A stretch of DNA of 64,000 bases from Chromatiaceae bacterium (GTDB taxonomy: Bacteria; Pseudomonadota; Gammaproteobacteria; Chromatiales; Chromatiaceae), in the NCBI GenBank assembly GCA_019356535.1, contig CP037918.1:1706315-1770314 (forward strand), written 5' to 3'. Below the pieces are notes generated by a model. The model had not been told where the DNA came from. It made no database searches and saw only the letters and a list, made by a program, of their open reading frames with translations. Each line of letters starts with the position of its first letter. Positions within the stretch are counted from its first letter, which is position 1. The position numbers were made by a program, and so were the translations under genes. Below, piece by piece: positions 9,627 through 17,039 of the stretch.

Positions 9627-10376
9627 TCAGTTCTTTCCTTCCATTGCTGCCTTGCGCTTGTCCAAGGCCGCACGCAGCTGTTTCGGTGGCACATAACCCG
9701 GGATGATCTCCCCATTGTCCAGGATCAGCGCCGGCGTGCCCGTGATACCCAGGTCCTGCCCCAGGCGATACTGCTCACGCACCGGATTGTCGCACTTGCG
9801 ATACGGCACCTCGCCTCCCGACTTGGCCAGGGTCATTGCCTGCTTGCGGTCCTCTGCACACCATACGGCTTCGGCCTTCTTCTCGGAAGCGCTGCCGGGG
9901 CCAGCACGCGGATAGGCCAGGTAACGGATGCGAATCCCTTCCTGGTTGTACTGTTCCAGCTCGCTGTGCAACTTGCGGCAGTAGGGGCAGTCGATATCAG
10001 TGAAGACCGTGACCGTATACGGCAAGTCCTTGTCGCCGTAGACGATCATGTCCTTCTCGTCGAGACGATCCAGCAGGGCCTTCTTGAGCGCCTGCTCACG
10101 CTGCTCAGTGATCGGTTCACGCGTCTCCAGGTTGGTGATACGCCCTTGCACCAGGTACTTGCCGTCTTCGGTGACATAGACGATATGGTTACCGAAGGTC
10201 ACCTCGTACAAGCCGGCGATGGGGCTGGCGGTGACCGAATCCACCTTCAGGTGCGGGATCAGCACGGCCAACGAGGCGCGCACCTTCTCGGCACCATCGG
10301 TCGCGGCCATGCCATGGCCGACCAGCAGACTGGCGGTCAGCAAGGACCATACCAGCGTAGAAAACAATCTATTCAT
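9627..10376 (-). CDS. dsbC: Thiol:disulfide interchange protein DsbC
   Basis: DsbC is the periplasmic disulfide isomerase and chaperone, kept reduced by DsbD. The protein has 249 residues: a signal peptide (MNRLFSTLVWSLLTASLLVG...AMA-like end near residue 24), an N-terminal dimerisation domain, and a thioredoxin-like domain with the active site CPYC at 130-133. A second Cys pair (VWCAED and RKCDNP) and the cis-Pro loop GTPAL follow. The ATG at 10376 starts the signal peptide; a longer frame reads into the xerD region. It lies 103 bases downstream of xerD, the order seen in many Gammaproteobacteria. Confidence 0.93.
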   Translation of the reverse strand: MNRLFSTLVWSLLTASLLVGHGMAATDGAEKVRASLAVLIPHLKVDSVTASPIAGLYEVTFGNHIVYVTEDGKYLVQGRITNLETREPITEQREQALKKALLDRLDEKDMIVYGDKDLPYTVTVFTDIDCPYCRKLHSELEQYNQEGIRIRYLAYPRAGPGSASEKKAEAVWCAEDRKQAMTLAKSGGEVPYRKCDNPVREQYRLGQDLGITGTPALILDNGEIIPGYVPPKQLRAALDKRKAAMEGKN

Positions 10377-10479
10377 GTGTCGGATCTCTCGGGAAATGAA
10401 TGCGCCAAAACGGCCCAAGGCTACCAACAGATACGATCCCGGTCCATTTACCCTCGTGTCGGGACCGTCCGCCCTGTCG

Positions 10480-11388
10480 TCAGGCCCTGGGATGATGCTG
10501 CTCGTACAGACGTTGCAGCCGCTCACGCGCGACATGGGTGTAGATCTGGGTCGTCGAAAGCGAACTGTGTCCCAGCAGCAACTGTACGACACGCAGATCG
10601 GCCCCATGGTTCAGCAGGTGGGTGGCAAAGGCGTGACGCAAGGTATGGGGTGACAGGGGCGTAGTGATGCCGGCCCGCCGGGCATGTTGCTTGATGCGAT
10701 ACCAGAAGGCCTGGCGTGTCATCCCCGCCCCCCTGCGAGTCGGGAAAAAGGCTTCGCAGACCCGCTCACCCAACAGTTCGCGGCGAGCATCGGCAGCGAA
10801 ACGGCGCACCCACTCCGCAGCCTCGTCACCCATGGGCACCAGCCGCTCCTTGTTGCCCTTGCCCACCACCCGCACCACGCCTTGGGCCAGGCCGATCTGC
10901 TCGGCGCGAAGACCAACCAACTCGCTCACCCGCAGGCCCGTGGCATACAGCAGCTCCAGCATGCAGCGGTCACGCACTCCCTCTGGACTACCCAGATCGG
11001 GGGCCTGGAGCAAGGCCTCAACCTGGGATTCCGTGAGCGAATGCGGAAGGGAGCGCCCCTGCCGCGGCATCTCGATCAACGCCGTAGGGTCCTCGGCAGT
11101 CAATCCTTCGCGGGCAGCCCAGCGATAGAACTGGCGCAGGCAGGACAGGCGCCGCGCGCTGGTCCGCACCTTCAGTCCCCGCTGCACCAGCGAGGCCAGG
11201 TAGGCCTGCAGCTCCCCTCGCGACGCTCGCAGCAGATTACCCCCCTCCCCGGCCAACCAGGCAGCCAGATCCTGCAGGTCCGCACGATAGCCACCAAGGG
11301 TGTTGTCCGACAGGCCGCGCTCCATCCACAGGGCATCGGTAAAGCGTTCGATCAGGCGTTGTTCCGAGGGGGGTATGGCGGCACGCAT
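10480..11388 (-). CDS. xerD: Site-specific tyrosine recombinase XerD
   Basis: XerD acts with XerC at dif to resolve chromosome dimers under FtsK control. The 302-residue length is typical. All six catalytic residues are present: R153 (TGLRVSEL), K177 (VVGKGNK), H248 and R251 (SPHTLRHAF), H274 (LLGHSS) and the nucleophile Y283 (TQIYTH). The N-terminal SAM-like domain occupies about residues 1-110. The ATG at 11388 is chosen because the 36 upstream codons lack family similarity and run through a noncoding region with DnaA boxes. XerC is the closest alternative, but the dsbC neighbour favours XerD. Confidence 0.92.
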   Translation of the reverse strand: MRAAIPPSEQRLIERFTDALWMERGLSDNTLGGYRADLQDLAAWLAGEGGNLLRASRGELQAYLASLVQRGLKVRTSARRLSCLRQFYRWAAREGLTAEDPTALIEMPRQGRSLPHSLTESQVEALLQAPDLGSPEGVRDRCMLELLYATGLRVSELVGLRAEQIGLAQGVVRVVGKGNKERLVPMGDEAAEWVRRFAADARRELLGERVCEAFFPTRRGAGMTRQAFWYRIKQHARRAGITTPLSPHTLRHAFATHLLNHGADLRVVQLLLGHSSLSTTQIYTHVARERLQRLYEQHHPRA

Positions 11389-11730
11389 GTGATCATTGTG
11401 CCCGATCCGGCGAACTTGCACAGTGGCTACCCGCCCCCCCCTGAGCGCCGTTCGGACACCGCCTTTTCCACATTCGCTGTGGATAACTCTGTGCAAAAGC
11501 TGCTGATGTCACACCACGAGCCGCGTCCTTTCAGCCCCCCTGCCAGATTGGCAATTTTTTGACCAATGATGTTTTATCATTTACTTACAATGTGTTATTT
11601 GAACTTCATGAGAAAATGGATACAACATGACATGCAAACATTTCTTTGTTGGCCCGCTGAGAAGGCCTGTGTATAAATAATCGCTAATACAGCCAGCGCA
11701 CACCCTCCCAACCGCGTACAATGCCCCCCC
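11389..11730. other. 342-bp gene-free spacer between divergent xerD and ycgN-like genes
   Basis: The part next to xerD is GC-rich and holds the paired DnaA boxes at 11464-11486. From about 11550 to 11690 the sequence turns clearly AT-rich, unlike the rest of the window. It contains AATGAT (11565-11570) opposite ATCATT (11576-11581), a 6-bp inverted repeat with a 5-nt spacer. No open frame in it looks coding. Both flanking promoters should lie here. Confidence 0.6.
11464..11486. promoter_or_regulatory. Two facing DnaA-box-like sites
   Basis: TGTGGATAA at 11478-11486 is the exact reverse complement of the consensus DnaA box TTATCCACA. TTTTCCACA at 11464-11472 is a one-mismatch box in the opposite orientation, five bases away. 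They lie upstream of xerD and about 65 bp from an AT-rich stretch. Binding is inferred from sequence only. Confidence 0.5.
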
Positions 11731-12174
11731 ATGACGCTTCCCGACCCCAATTTCTGGCGCCACAAGACGCTGGCAGAGATGTCCCGCGAGGAGTGGGAGG
11801 CTCTGTGCGACGGCTGTGCCCGCTGCTGTCTCTACCGGCTGGAAGACGCAGATACCGGAGAGATCCACTTCACCAATGTCCACTGTCGCCTGCTGGATAC
11901 CGCGACCGGACGCTGCACCGACTATGCGAATCGCTCGACCCGGGTCCCCGACTGCATCACCATCACGCTCGACACCCTGCGCTCCCCCGGCTGGCTGCCC
12001 CGGTCCTGCGCCTACCGGCTGCTGGCCGAAGGCAAACCGCTACCCGGATGGCACCCGCTGGTGAGTGGTGACCCCGACTCGGTAGTGCGCGCCGGGCAGC
12101 GAGTATGCGACCGCACCGTCTGCGAAGACGAGGCCGATGCCCTGGAGAACCACCTGGTGGACTGGCTGGAATGA
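11731..12174 (+). CDS. YcgN/UPF0260 family cysteine-cluster protein
   Basis: A 147-residue soluble protein of the UPF0260 (YcgN, YkgJ-related) family. The N-terminal cluster CDGCARCC (C26, C29, C32, C33) and further cysteines at HCRLLD, GRCTDY, PDCI, RSCAYR and VCDRTVC suggest metal or Fe-S binding. N-terminal FWRHKTLAEMSREEWEALC is characteristic of the family. Its biochemical role is not established. The 3' end overlaps the next gene by the ATGA junction at 12171-12174, so the two are probably coupled. Confidence 0.88.
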   Translation: MTLPDPNFWRHKTLAEMSREEWEALCDGCARCCLYRLEDADTGEIHFTNVHCRLLDTATGRCTDYANRSTRVPDCITITLDTLRSPGWLPRSCAYRLLAEGKPLPGWHPLVSGDPDSVVRAGQRVCDRTVCEDEADALENHLVDWLE

Positions 12175-13178
12175 CGCTCACAGAATTTCTCGAGAATAGC
12201 GGCGCCACCCTGCGCTTCTACGATCTGGGGCGCCGGGTGACACCGGTCACCCGCGAAGACTTCCTGGCCTTCGAGCGGGCCGAGCACCCCTGGCCCACTC
12301 CCTTGCAGCAGAAGGCCTGGTTCGCTCTGGTGCTGACGCCTGGGGACAACCGGGAACCCCTGATCTGGTTCCTGTGTTTCGACCTCGACGAACAGGGATT
12401 GCTGGTGCAGGCTACCCGCGACTACCTGCTGGGGCGTTTCGCCGAGATAGCCAGCGAACGCCCCGATCCGCAGACGCTGGGCGAGGCCCTGCGCGAAAAC
12501 CCACTGGCCTTCGCCCCGCGCGAGGACAAGATGGCCAACCTCCATGCCCAGGTTCACCAGGCCCTGGGCCTGCCACCCTCGCAATACCATACCCATGCCT
12601 ACGACTACCTGTCGGGGCAACTGGGCTGGGATCAATGGAGCTTTGTCGGCTTTCAGGGGCTGGCGGACATCGCGGCACGTCAGCATCAAGACGACGACGG
12701 ACTGCTTGCCCGCGCCATTCCGCACCTGCCGCCCGAGCCGCTGATCGCCCTCTGCCAGTGTCTGGAACACCATGTGCCCGGCCCCAGGCTCGAGCAGGCC
12801 CTGCACACACGCCTGCGCCTGGCCCTGGACGCCCCATCCACCTCGCCTGCCCTGTTCGCCGCCCTGCTGCGCGGCCTCTCGCGTGGCGCACGAGAACCGC
12901 TGCGTATGGTGATCCGCGAGGTACTGGCCCGTCCGCAATCCTCCGACCCCGAGGTGCTGGCGGCCATAGGCGGTCGTGCCTGGGAGGCCCTGGGCGACCC
13001 GGACACCGCCCGGGCCTGGCTGGAGCGGCTGGCCGACGAGGCCGTGCCCAATGGCGTGTTCGGGCATTGTGTCGGCGACCTGCTGCGCCTGCCAGGCATG
13101 CGCCCCCCCCTGCTCAGCGTGTTGCGCTCACCCGACACCTCGGAGCAGCTGAAAAAGGCCTTCGGTGCACTGGGTTAG
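12171..13178 (+). CDS. DUF3549-like protein
   Basis: This 335-residue protein has no signal peptide or membrane segment and resembles the DUF3549 family of Gammaproteobacteria, whose function is unknown. The N-terminus TLTEFLENSGATLRFYDLGRRV fits that family. The C-terminal half is Leu/Ala-rich and helical, with stretches such as LFAALLRGLSRGAREPLRMVIREVL that look like HEAT-type repeats. Its ATG overlaps the stop of the YcgN-like gene. It is followed by a repeat-filled spacer. Confidence 0.75.
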   Translation: MTLTEFLENSGATLRFYDLGRRVTPVTREDFLAFERAEHPWPTPLQQKAWFALVLTPGDNREPLIWFLCFDLDEQGLLVQATRDYLLGRFAEIASERPDPQTLGEALRENPLAFAPREDKMANLHAQVHQALGLPPSQYHTHAYDYLSGQLGWDQWSFVGFQGLADIAARQHQDDDGLLARAIPHLPPEPLIALCQCLEHHVPGPRLEQALHTRLRLALDAPSTSPALFAALLRGLSRGAREPLRMVIREVLARPQSSDPEVLAAIGGRAWEALGDPDTARAWLERLADEAVPNGVFGHCVGDLLRLPGMRPPLLSVLRSPDTSEQLKKAFGALG

Positions 13179-13183
13179 GAGAA

Positions 13184-13557
13184 AACCACAAAGGGCACGA
13201 AGAACACGAAGGTTTTCATGGGGGGCAGGCAGGAACGGTGTCCTCGCCGCGCACGATCCACACAGTCTGTAGGATGGACAAAGCGCAGCGTGCCCATCCG
13301 GTTCCCCGGTCCGGCGGGCCTCGATGGGCACGGCCCTTCGGGCCTTTGCCCATCCTACGATGTTGGATATGTCGAACGATGGGTAGGATGGGCAAAGGCG
13401 CATCGCGCCGTGCCCATCATTGGCTCTTCCACATCAACTTTGTGTCCTTTGTGGTCTTTGTGGTGAATTTCCGCGCACGGCCGGGAAACATCCGCGCCTC
13501 AATAACCTTCGCGCCCTTTGCGGTTCCCCCCAAAAATCTTTGTGCCCTTCGTGGTCA
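13184..13557. repeat. Repeat-filled spacer: family A (CACAAAG/ACGAAG) and family B (GGATGGGCAAAGG) elements
   Basis: There is no gene between DUF3549 and trhP. A family A copy runs forward at 13184-13219, and three reverse-oriented copies lie at 13436-13471, 13503-13525 and 13533-13557. Between them are three family B copies at 13269-13300, 13323-13358 and 13380-13423. Each B copy is an imperfect palindrome with GGATGGGCAAAGG at one end and TGCCCATC at the other. The last A copy touches the 3' end of trhP. The whole could fold into a large hairpin and may end both converging transcripts. Confidence 0.75.
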
Positions 13558-14883
13558 ACCCGCCCCTTCCGCCGGGAACAGACGGGTGAGAAAGGCCATC
13601 TCGTCGGCCGCGACCGGCAGGGGGGCGCGCACCGTCCAGCCGCCGCCGGGAGCCTCCTCAAGGCGATCGCCCCGCTGGTCGTAGAGGGCCTCCAGGCGGA
13701 AGCGGTGGTTGCCCGCGGGCGTGACCAGCTCCATCTCGTCGCCCACCCGGAACTTGTTCTTCACCGCCAGCTCGGTCAGTCCCGAGGCCTCGTCACGGCC
13801 GGTGATCTCAGCGACGAACTGCGATTTGCGCGCGCGCGAGGCCCCCTCGCGGTATTCCTGCAGCTCGTGGGTCTCGTGACGCTGGAAAAAGCCGTCGGTG
13901 TAACCGCGGTTGGCCAGGTGTTCCAGCTCGGCGAGCAAGGTCGGATCGAAGGGCCGCCCGGCCAGGGCGTCATCGATGGCGCGGCGATAGACCTGGGTAG
14001 TGCGCGCAGTGTAGTAGTGCGACTTGGTACGGCCCTCTATCTTCAGGCAGTCGATACCGATCTCGACCAACCGCTGCACGTGCTCGACGGCGCGCAGGTC
14101 GCGCGAGTTCATGATGTAGGTGCCGTGCTCGTCCTCGAAGATGGGCATCAGCTCGCCGGGACGGCGGCTTTCTTCCAGGTAATAGACCGCGTCCGCCGCA
14201 GGGTGGCGCCGCACCTCGGACAGGGGCACCGAAGGTATCGCGGTATCCTGGCTGGCCTCGAAGGCCTCGCGGCCGATGCGGTAGTCCCAGCGGCAGGCGT
14301 TGGTGCAGGTGCCCTGGTTGGCGTCTCGGTGGTTGAAATACCCCGAGAGCAGGCAACGCCCCGAGTAGGCAATGCACAGGGCACCGTGCACGAAGACTTC
14401 CAGCTCGACGTCGGGGCAGGCATCGCGGATGGCGGCGATCTCGTCAAGCGACAGCTCGCGCGAGAGGATCACCCGGCTCACCCCAGCCTGCTGCCAGAAC
14501 CGCACCCCGGCGGAATTGACCGTGTTGGCCTGTACCGACAGGTGGATGGGTATCTCCGGCCAGCGCTCGCGCACCAGCAGGATCAGCCCCGGATCGGCCA
14601 TGATCAGCGCATCCGGCCCCATCGCGACCACCGGCGCCATGTCATCAAGAAAGGTCTGCAACTTGGCCCCGTGCGGCATCGCGTTGGCGGCGACGAAGAA
14701 CTGCCGGCCCTGCCGGTGCGCCTCTTCGATGCCAATCCGCAAGTTGGTCTCGTCGAAATCGTTGTTGCGCACCCGCAGGCTGTAACGGGGCATGCCGGCA
14801 TAAACCGCATCCGCCCCGTAAGCAAAGGCGTAGCGCATGTTGCGCAGGGTACCGGCGGGTGAAAGCAGTTCCGGTCTGGGCAT
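13555..14883 (-). CDS. trhP: U32-family tRNA hydroxylation protein TrhP (YegQ)
   Basis: This 442-residue protein belongs to the peptidase U32 family. In E. coli its relative YegQ/TrhP is needed for prephenate-dependent 5-hydroxyuridine formation at tRNA position 34, a step towards cmo5U or mo5U. It starts MPRPELLSPAGTLRNMRYAFAYGADAVY, the usual TIM-barrel N-terminus. A Cys cluster follows (ALCIAYSGRCLLSG and GTCTNACRW), as in Fe-S-containing members, and the C-terminal domain is beta-rich. The ATG at 14883 is chosen over an upstream codon because it matches the family start. RlhA (YdcP) is the nearest alternative, but it is longer. It lies downstream of soeC in the same direction. Confidence 0.85.
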   Translation of the reverse strand: MPRPELLSPAGTLRNMRYAFAYGADAVYAGMPRYSLRVRNNDFDETNLRIGIEEAHRQGRQFFVAANAMPHGAKLQTFLDDMAPVVAMGPDALIMADPGLILLVRERWPEIPIHLSVQANTVNSAGVRFWQQAGVSRVILSRELSLDEIAAIRDACPDVELEVFVHGALCIAYSGRCLLSGYFNHRDANQGTCTNACRWDYRIGREAFEASQDTAIPSVPLSEVRRHPAADAVYYLEESRRPGELMPIFEDEHGTYIMNSRDLRAVEHVQRLVEIGIDCLKIEGRTKSHYYTARTTQVYRRAIDDALAGRPFDPTLLAELEHLANRGYTDGFFQRHETHELQEYREGASRARKSQFVAEITGRDEASGLTELAVKNKFRVGDEMELVTPAGNHRFRLEALYDQRGDRLEEAPGGGWTVRAPLPVAADEMAFLTRLFPAEGAG

Positions 14884-14991
14884 GGATAGACCTCGGATCC
14901 GTGGTATGTGCTGGACCCTACCGGAAGGCATCGAGGTACGCTACCACATCGTTACCGCCACAATCGCGGCGGGCCGCAGCAACCATCCCGT

Positions 14992-15984
14992 TCAACCGAC
15001 CGTCTGGTAGTAGAGGTTCTGCGGATGCTTGGCCTCGGCGAAGAAGTACCAGCGCTCGGCCAGCAGACCGATGTACTGGGCAAGGAAGGCCAGCACCGGC
15101 AGATACCTGGACTCAAGCGCGTTGCCAGCCGCGAGCAGCGCCACCGGCACCGCGAACACCATCACCAGGAAGAACAGGCGCACCGCCTCGACGAAGGCAG
15201 CGCTCTTGCCGTGGAAGTATTCCTTGGTATTGAAGGAACCGCCCATGAAGCCCATCGAACGCTGGGTGATCTTGGTGTGACGGATGCCCAGAGCCGAGCG
15301 CATGTCGCTCTTGTGCTTGATGCGCTCGTTGCGCAGCATCGACCAGAAGCGGCTGACAAAGGCCATGATAGTGAACACCACCGCCCAGGTGCCGTAAAAG
15401 TCCACCAGGTCCACCCCGGTCCAGGCCGAGAAGGCCGCGGTGAGGGTGAAGCCCGAGGCCAGGCCGAAGAGGATGAAGTTCACCACCGTCAGCGGCGAGT
15501 GCCATTCCTGCAGGAAACGCAGGCTGGCATAGATCATGGCGGTGGAGATAAACAGCGTGATCGCCATCAGCACGCCCAGAGTACCGATGATGAGACTGAG
15601 ATCGACCGGGATCACCCCCTTGATGGTGAACAGGGCGTCGGTCCATCCCATGTAGTGCACCCCCCCGTAGAGAAACACCAGAAACATGAAGGCCGGTAGC
15701 GCGATCAGCTCACGCGACAGCCAGGAGGTGCGCCACTGGGTCACGCCGCGCCAGGCGCGGGTGATGAAATAGCTCGGCTTGCCCAGATGGAACACCGCGG
15801 CCACCAGGCCGCCGCCGAGCAACAGCAGGGCAATCAGGCTGCCGGCGGCATAGAAGCTCACCGAATCCTGCGGCTCGAGCAGGTTGGCCATCGAATACAC
15901 CTGGCCGGTAACCAGGGCCATGAACATACCCTGGGCCGCACCGATCAGGGTGGTCAGAAAGATCACGGAAAACGCGGGATGCAT
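14992..15984 (-). CDS. soeC: Sulfite dehydrogenase membrane anchor SoeC (NrfD/DmsC family)
   Basis: A 330-residue integral membrane protein with about eight helices, of the DmsC/NrfD type. It anchors the catalytic dimer and passes electrons to quinone. Its N-terminus MHPAFSVIFLTTLIGAAQG and the FHLGKPSYFITRAWRG segment match anchor subunits of cytoplasmic sulfite-oxidising SoeABC. GAGGAAAG precedes the ATG. It is the third gene of a soeA-soeB-soeC set on this strand, separated from soeB by a spacer holding a pair of family A repeats. A DMSO- or polysulfide-reductase anchor is possible from this gene alone; the SoeA partner decides the call. Confidence 0.85.
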   Translation of the reverse strand: MHPAFSVIFLTTLIGAAQGMFMALVTGQVYSMANLLEPQDSVSFYAAGSLIALLLLGGGLVAAVFHLGKPSYFITRAWRGVTQWRTSWLSRELIALPAFMFLVFLYGGVHYMGWTDALFTIKGVIPVDLSLIIGTLGVLMAITLFISTAMIYASLRFLQEWHSPLTVVNFILFGLASGFTLTAAFSAWTGVDLVDFYGTWAVVFTIMAFVSRFWSMLRNERIKHKSDMRSALGIRHTKITQRSMGFMGGSFNTKEYFHGKSAAFVEAVRLFFLVMVFAVPVALLAAGNALESRYLPVLAFLAQYIGLLAERWYFFAEAKHPQNLYYQTVG

Positions 15985-16010
15985 TGTCTTTCCTCGGAAT
16001 TTTCTGTTTG

Positions 16011-16153
16011 AACCACGAAGGACACAAAGAACACGGAGATTTCTGTTTCAGGTCCCTTCCGGGCTCATCGAATGGCTCGGAACACCAACGACCGCAACAT
16101 GCAGTGAAATCATTTCCTTTGTGACCTTCGCGCTCTTCGTGGTGAATAAAAAA
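16011..16153. repeat. Inverted pair of family A repeats between soeB and soeC
   Basis: A forward copy (ACCACGAAGGACACAAAG-like, 16011-16045) faces a reverse copy (CCTTTGTGACCTTCG-like, 16113-16153), with about 67 bases between them. The arrangement can form a long stem-loop within the soe transcript. The same family fills the spacer at 13184-13557. Confidence 0.7.
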
Positions 16154-16876
16154 TCAGAATGTCACATCGTCGAGCGTCTCGCCCGATGCCGCCGGCAGCG
16201 GGTGCTCCTTGTCGAGCGGGTTGTCGACGCGCTCCAGTTCGTCATCGAAGATCTGTATGCGGGTCTTGCGCCGCGGCAGGTAGTGGTTGGCCGGCTGGGT
16301 GCCCCACTCGGGCATCAGCTGATAGCCACCGCGCTCGCGGATCGCCACCGAGACCTCGGAGTCCGGGTCGTGCACGTCGCCGAACAGGCGCGCGCTGGTC
16401 GGACAGGCGAGCACACAAGCCGGCTTGCGCTCGGACTCGGGCTTGCTCTCGTCGGTGATGCGGTCGATGCACAGGGTGCATTTCTTCATCACCTTCTGCA
16501 TCTCGTCGAGTTCACGTACGCCATAGGGGCAGGCCCAGGAGCAGTACTTGCAGCCGATGCACTTGTCGTAGTCGACCAGCACCACGCCGTTGTCCTTGCG
16601 CTTGTATGACGCGCCAGTGGGGCACACCGGCACGCAGGGCGGCTCTTCGCAGTGCAGGCAGCTCTTGGGGAAGTGCACCGTTTCGGTATTGGGATACTCC
16701 CCCACCTCGAAGGTCTGAACCCGGTTGAAGAAGGTACCGGTGGGATCGGCGTCATAGGGACGCTGGTCCACCATCGGCCCCGCCCATCCGGAAGTGTTCC
16801 ACTCCTTACACGAGGTCACGCAGGCATGGCAACCCACGCAAACGTTCAGGTCGATGACCAAAGCCAGTTGTGTCAT
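16154..16876 (-). CDS. soeB: Sulfite dehydrogenase iron-sulfur subunit SoeB
   Basis: A 240-residue electron-transfer subunit with four [4Fe-4S] binding sites in the DmsB/NrfC pattern: CVGCHACVTSC near the start, CLHCEEPPCVPVCPTGA, CIGCKYCSWACPYGV, and CTLCIDR followed by CVLACPTSA. It should shuttle electrons from the SoeA molybdenum site to SoeC. The ATG at 16876 gives MTQLALVIDLNVC with no signal peptide, consistent with a cytoplasmic enzyme. The upstream 14 codons of the open frame are excluded for that reason and because GAGATCGAGAAC precedes this ATG. Confidence 0.88.
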   Translation of the reverse strand: MTQLALVIDLNVCVGCHACVTSCKEWNTSGWAGPMVDQRPYDADPTGTFFNRVQTFEVGEYPNTETVHFPKSCLHCEEPPCVPVCPTGASYKRKDNGVVLVDYDKCIGCKYCSWACPYGVRELDEMQKVMKKCTLCIDRITDESKPESERKPACVLACPTSARLFGDVHDPDSEVSVAIRERGGYQLMPEWGTQPANHYLPRRKTRIQIFDDELERVDNPLDKEHPLPAASGETLDDVTF

Positions 16877-16944
16877 GTTCTCGATCTCACTCTGTATTTC
16901 CCGTTTCGGGAAAACCAATTATTGTCCCCGCGAGCCCTCCCAGC

Positions 16945-16964
16945 CCTCCCCGCAAGCGGGGAGG
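16945..16964. repeat. Short GC-rich palindromic repeat, family C copy 2
   Basis: CCTCCCCGC (16945-16953) and GCGGGGAGG (16956-16964) form a perfect 9-bp inverted repeat with two bases between. It lies in the 163-bp spacer between soeA and soeB, where further related GC-rich segments run to 17040. Confidence 0.6.
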
Positions 16965-17039
16965 CAGCAGTCCCCGGCATCTTCCGCCAAGGCTCCCTTC
17001 CCCGCCCCGCCTGCAGGGGAGGCCGCCGGGAGGGGGCCC

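Noticed and set aside
11389-11730. Replication origin
   Set aside because: Only two DnaA boxes and no dnaA, dnaN or gidA gene nearby; kept as a finding for a possible DnaA-binding site only.
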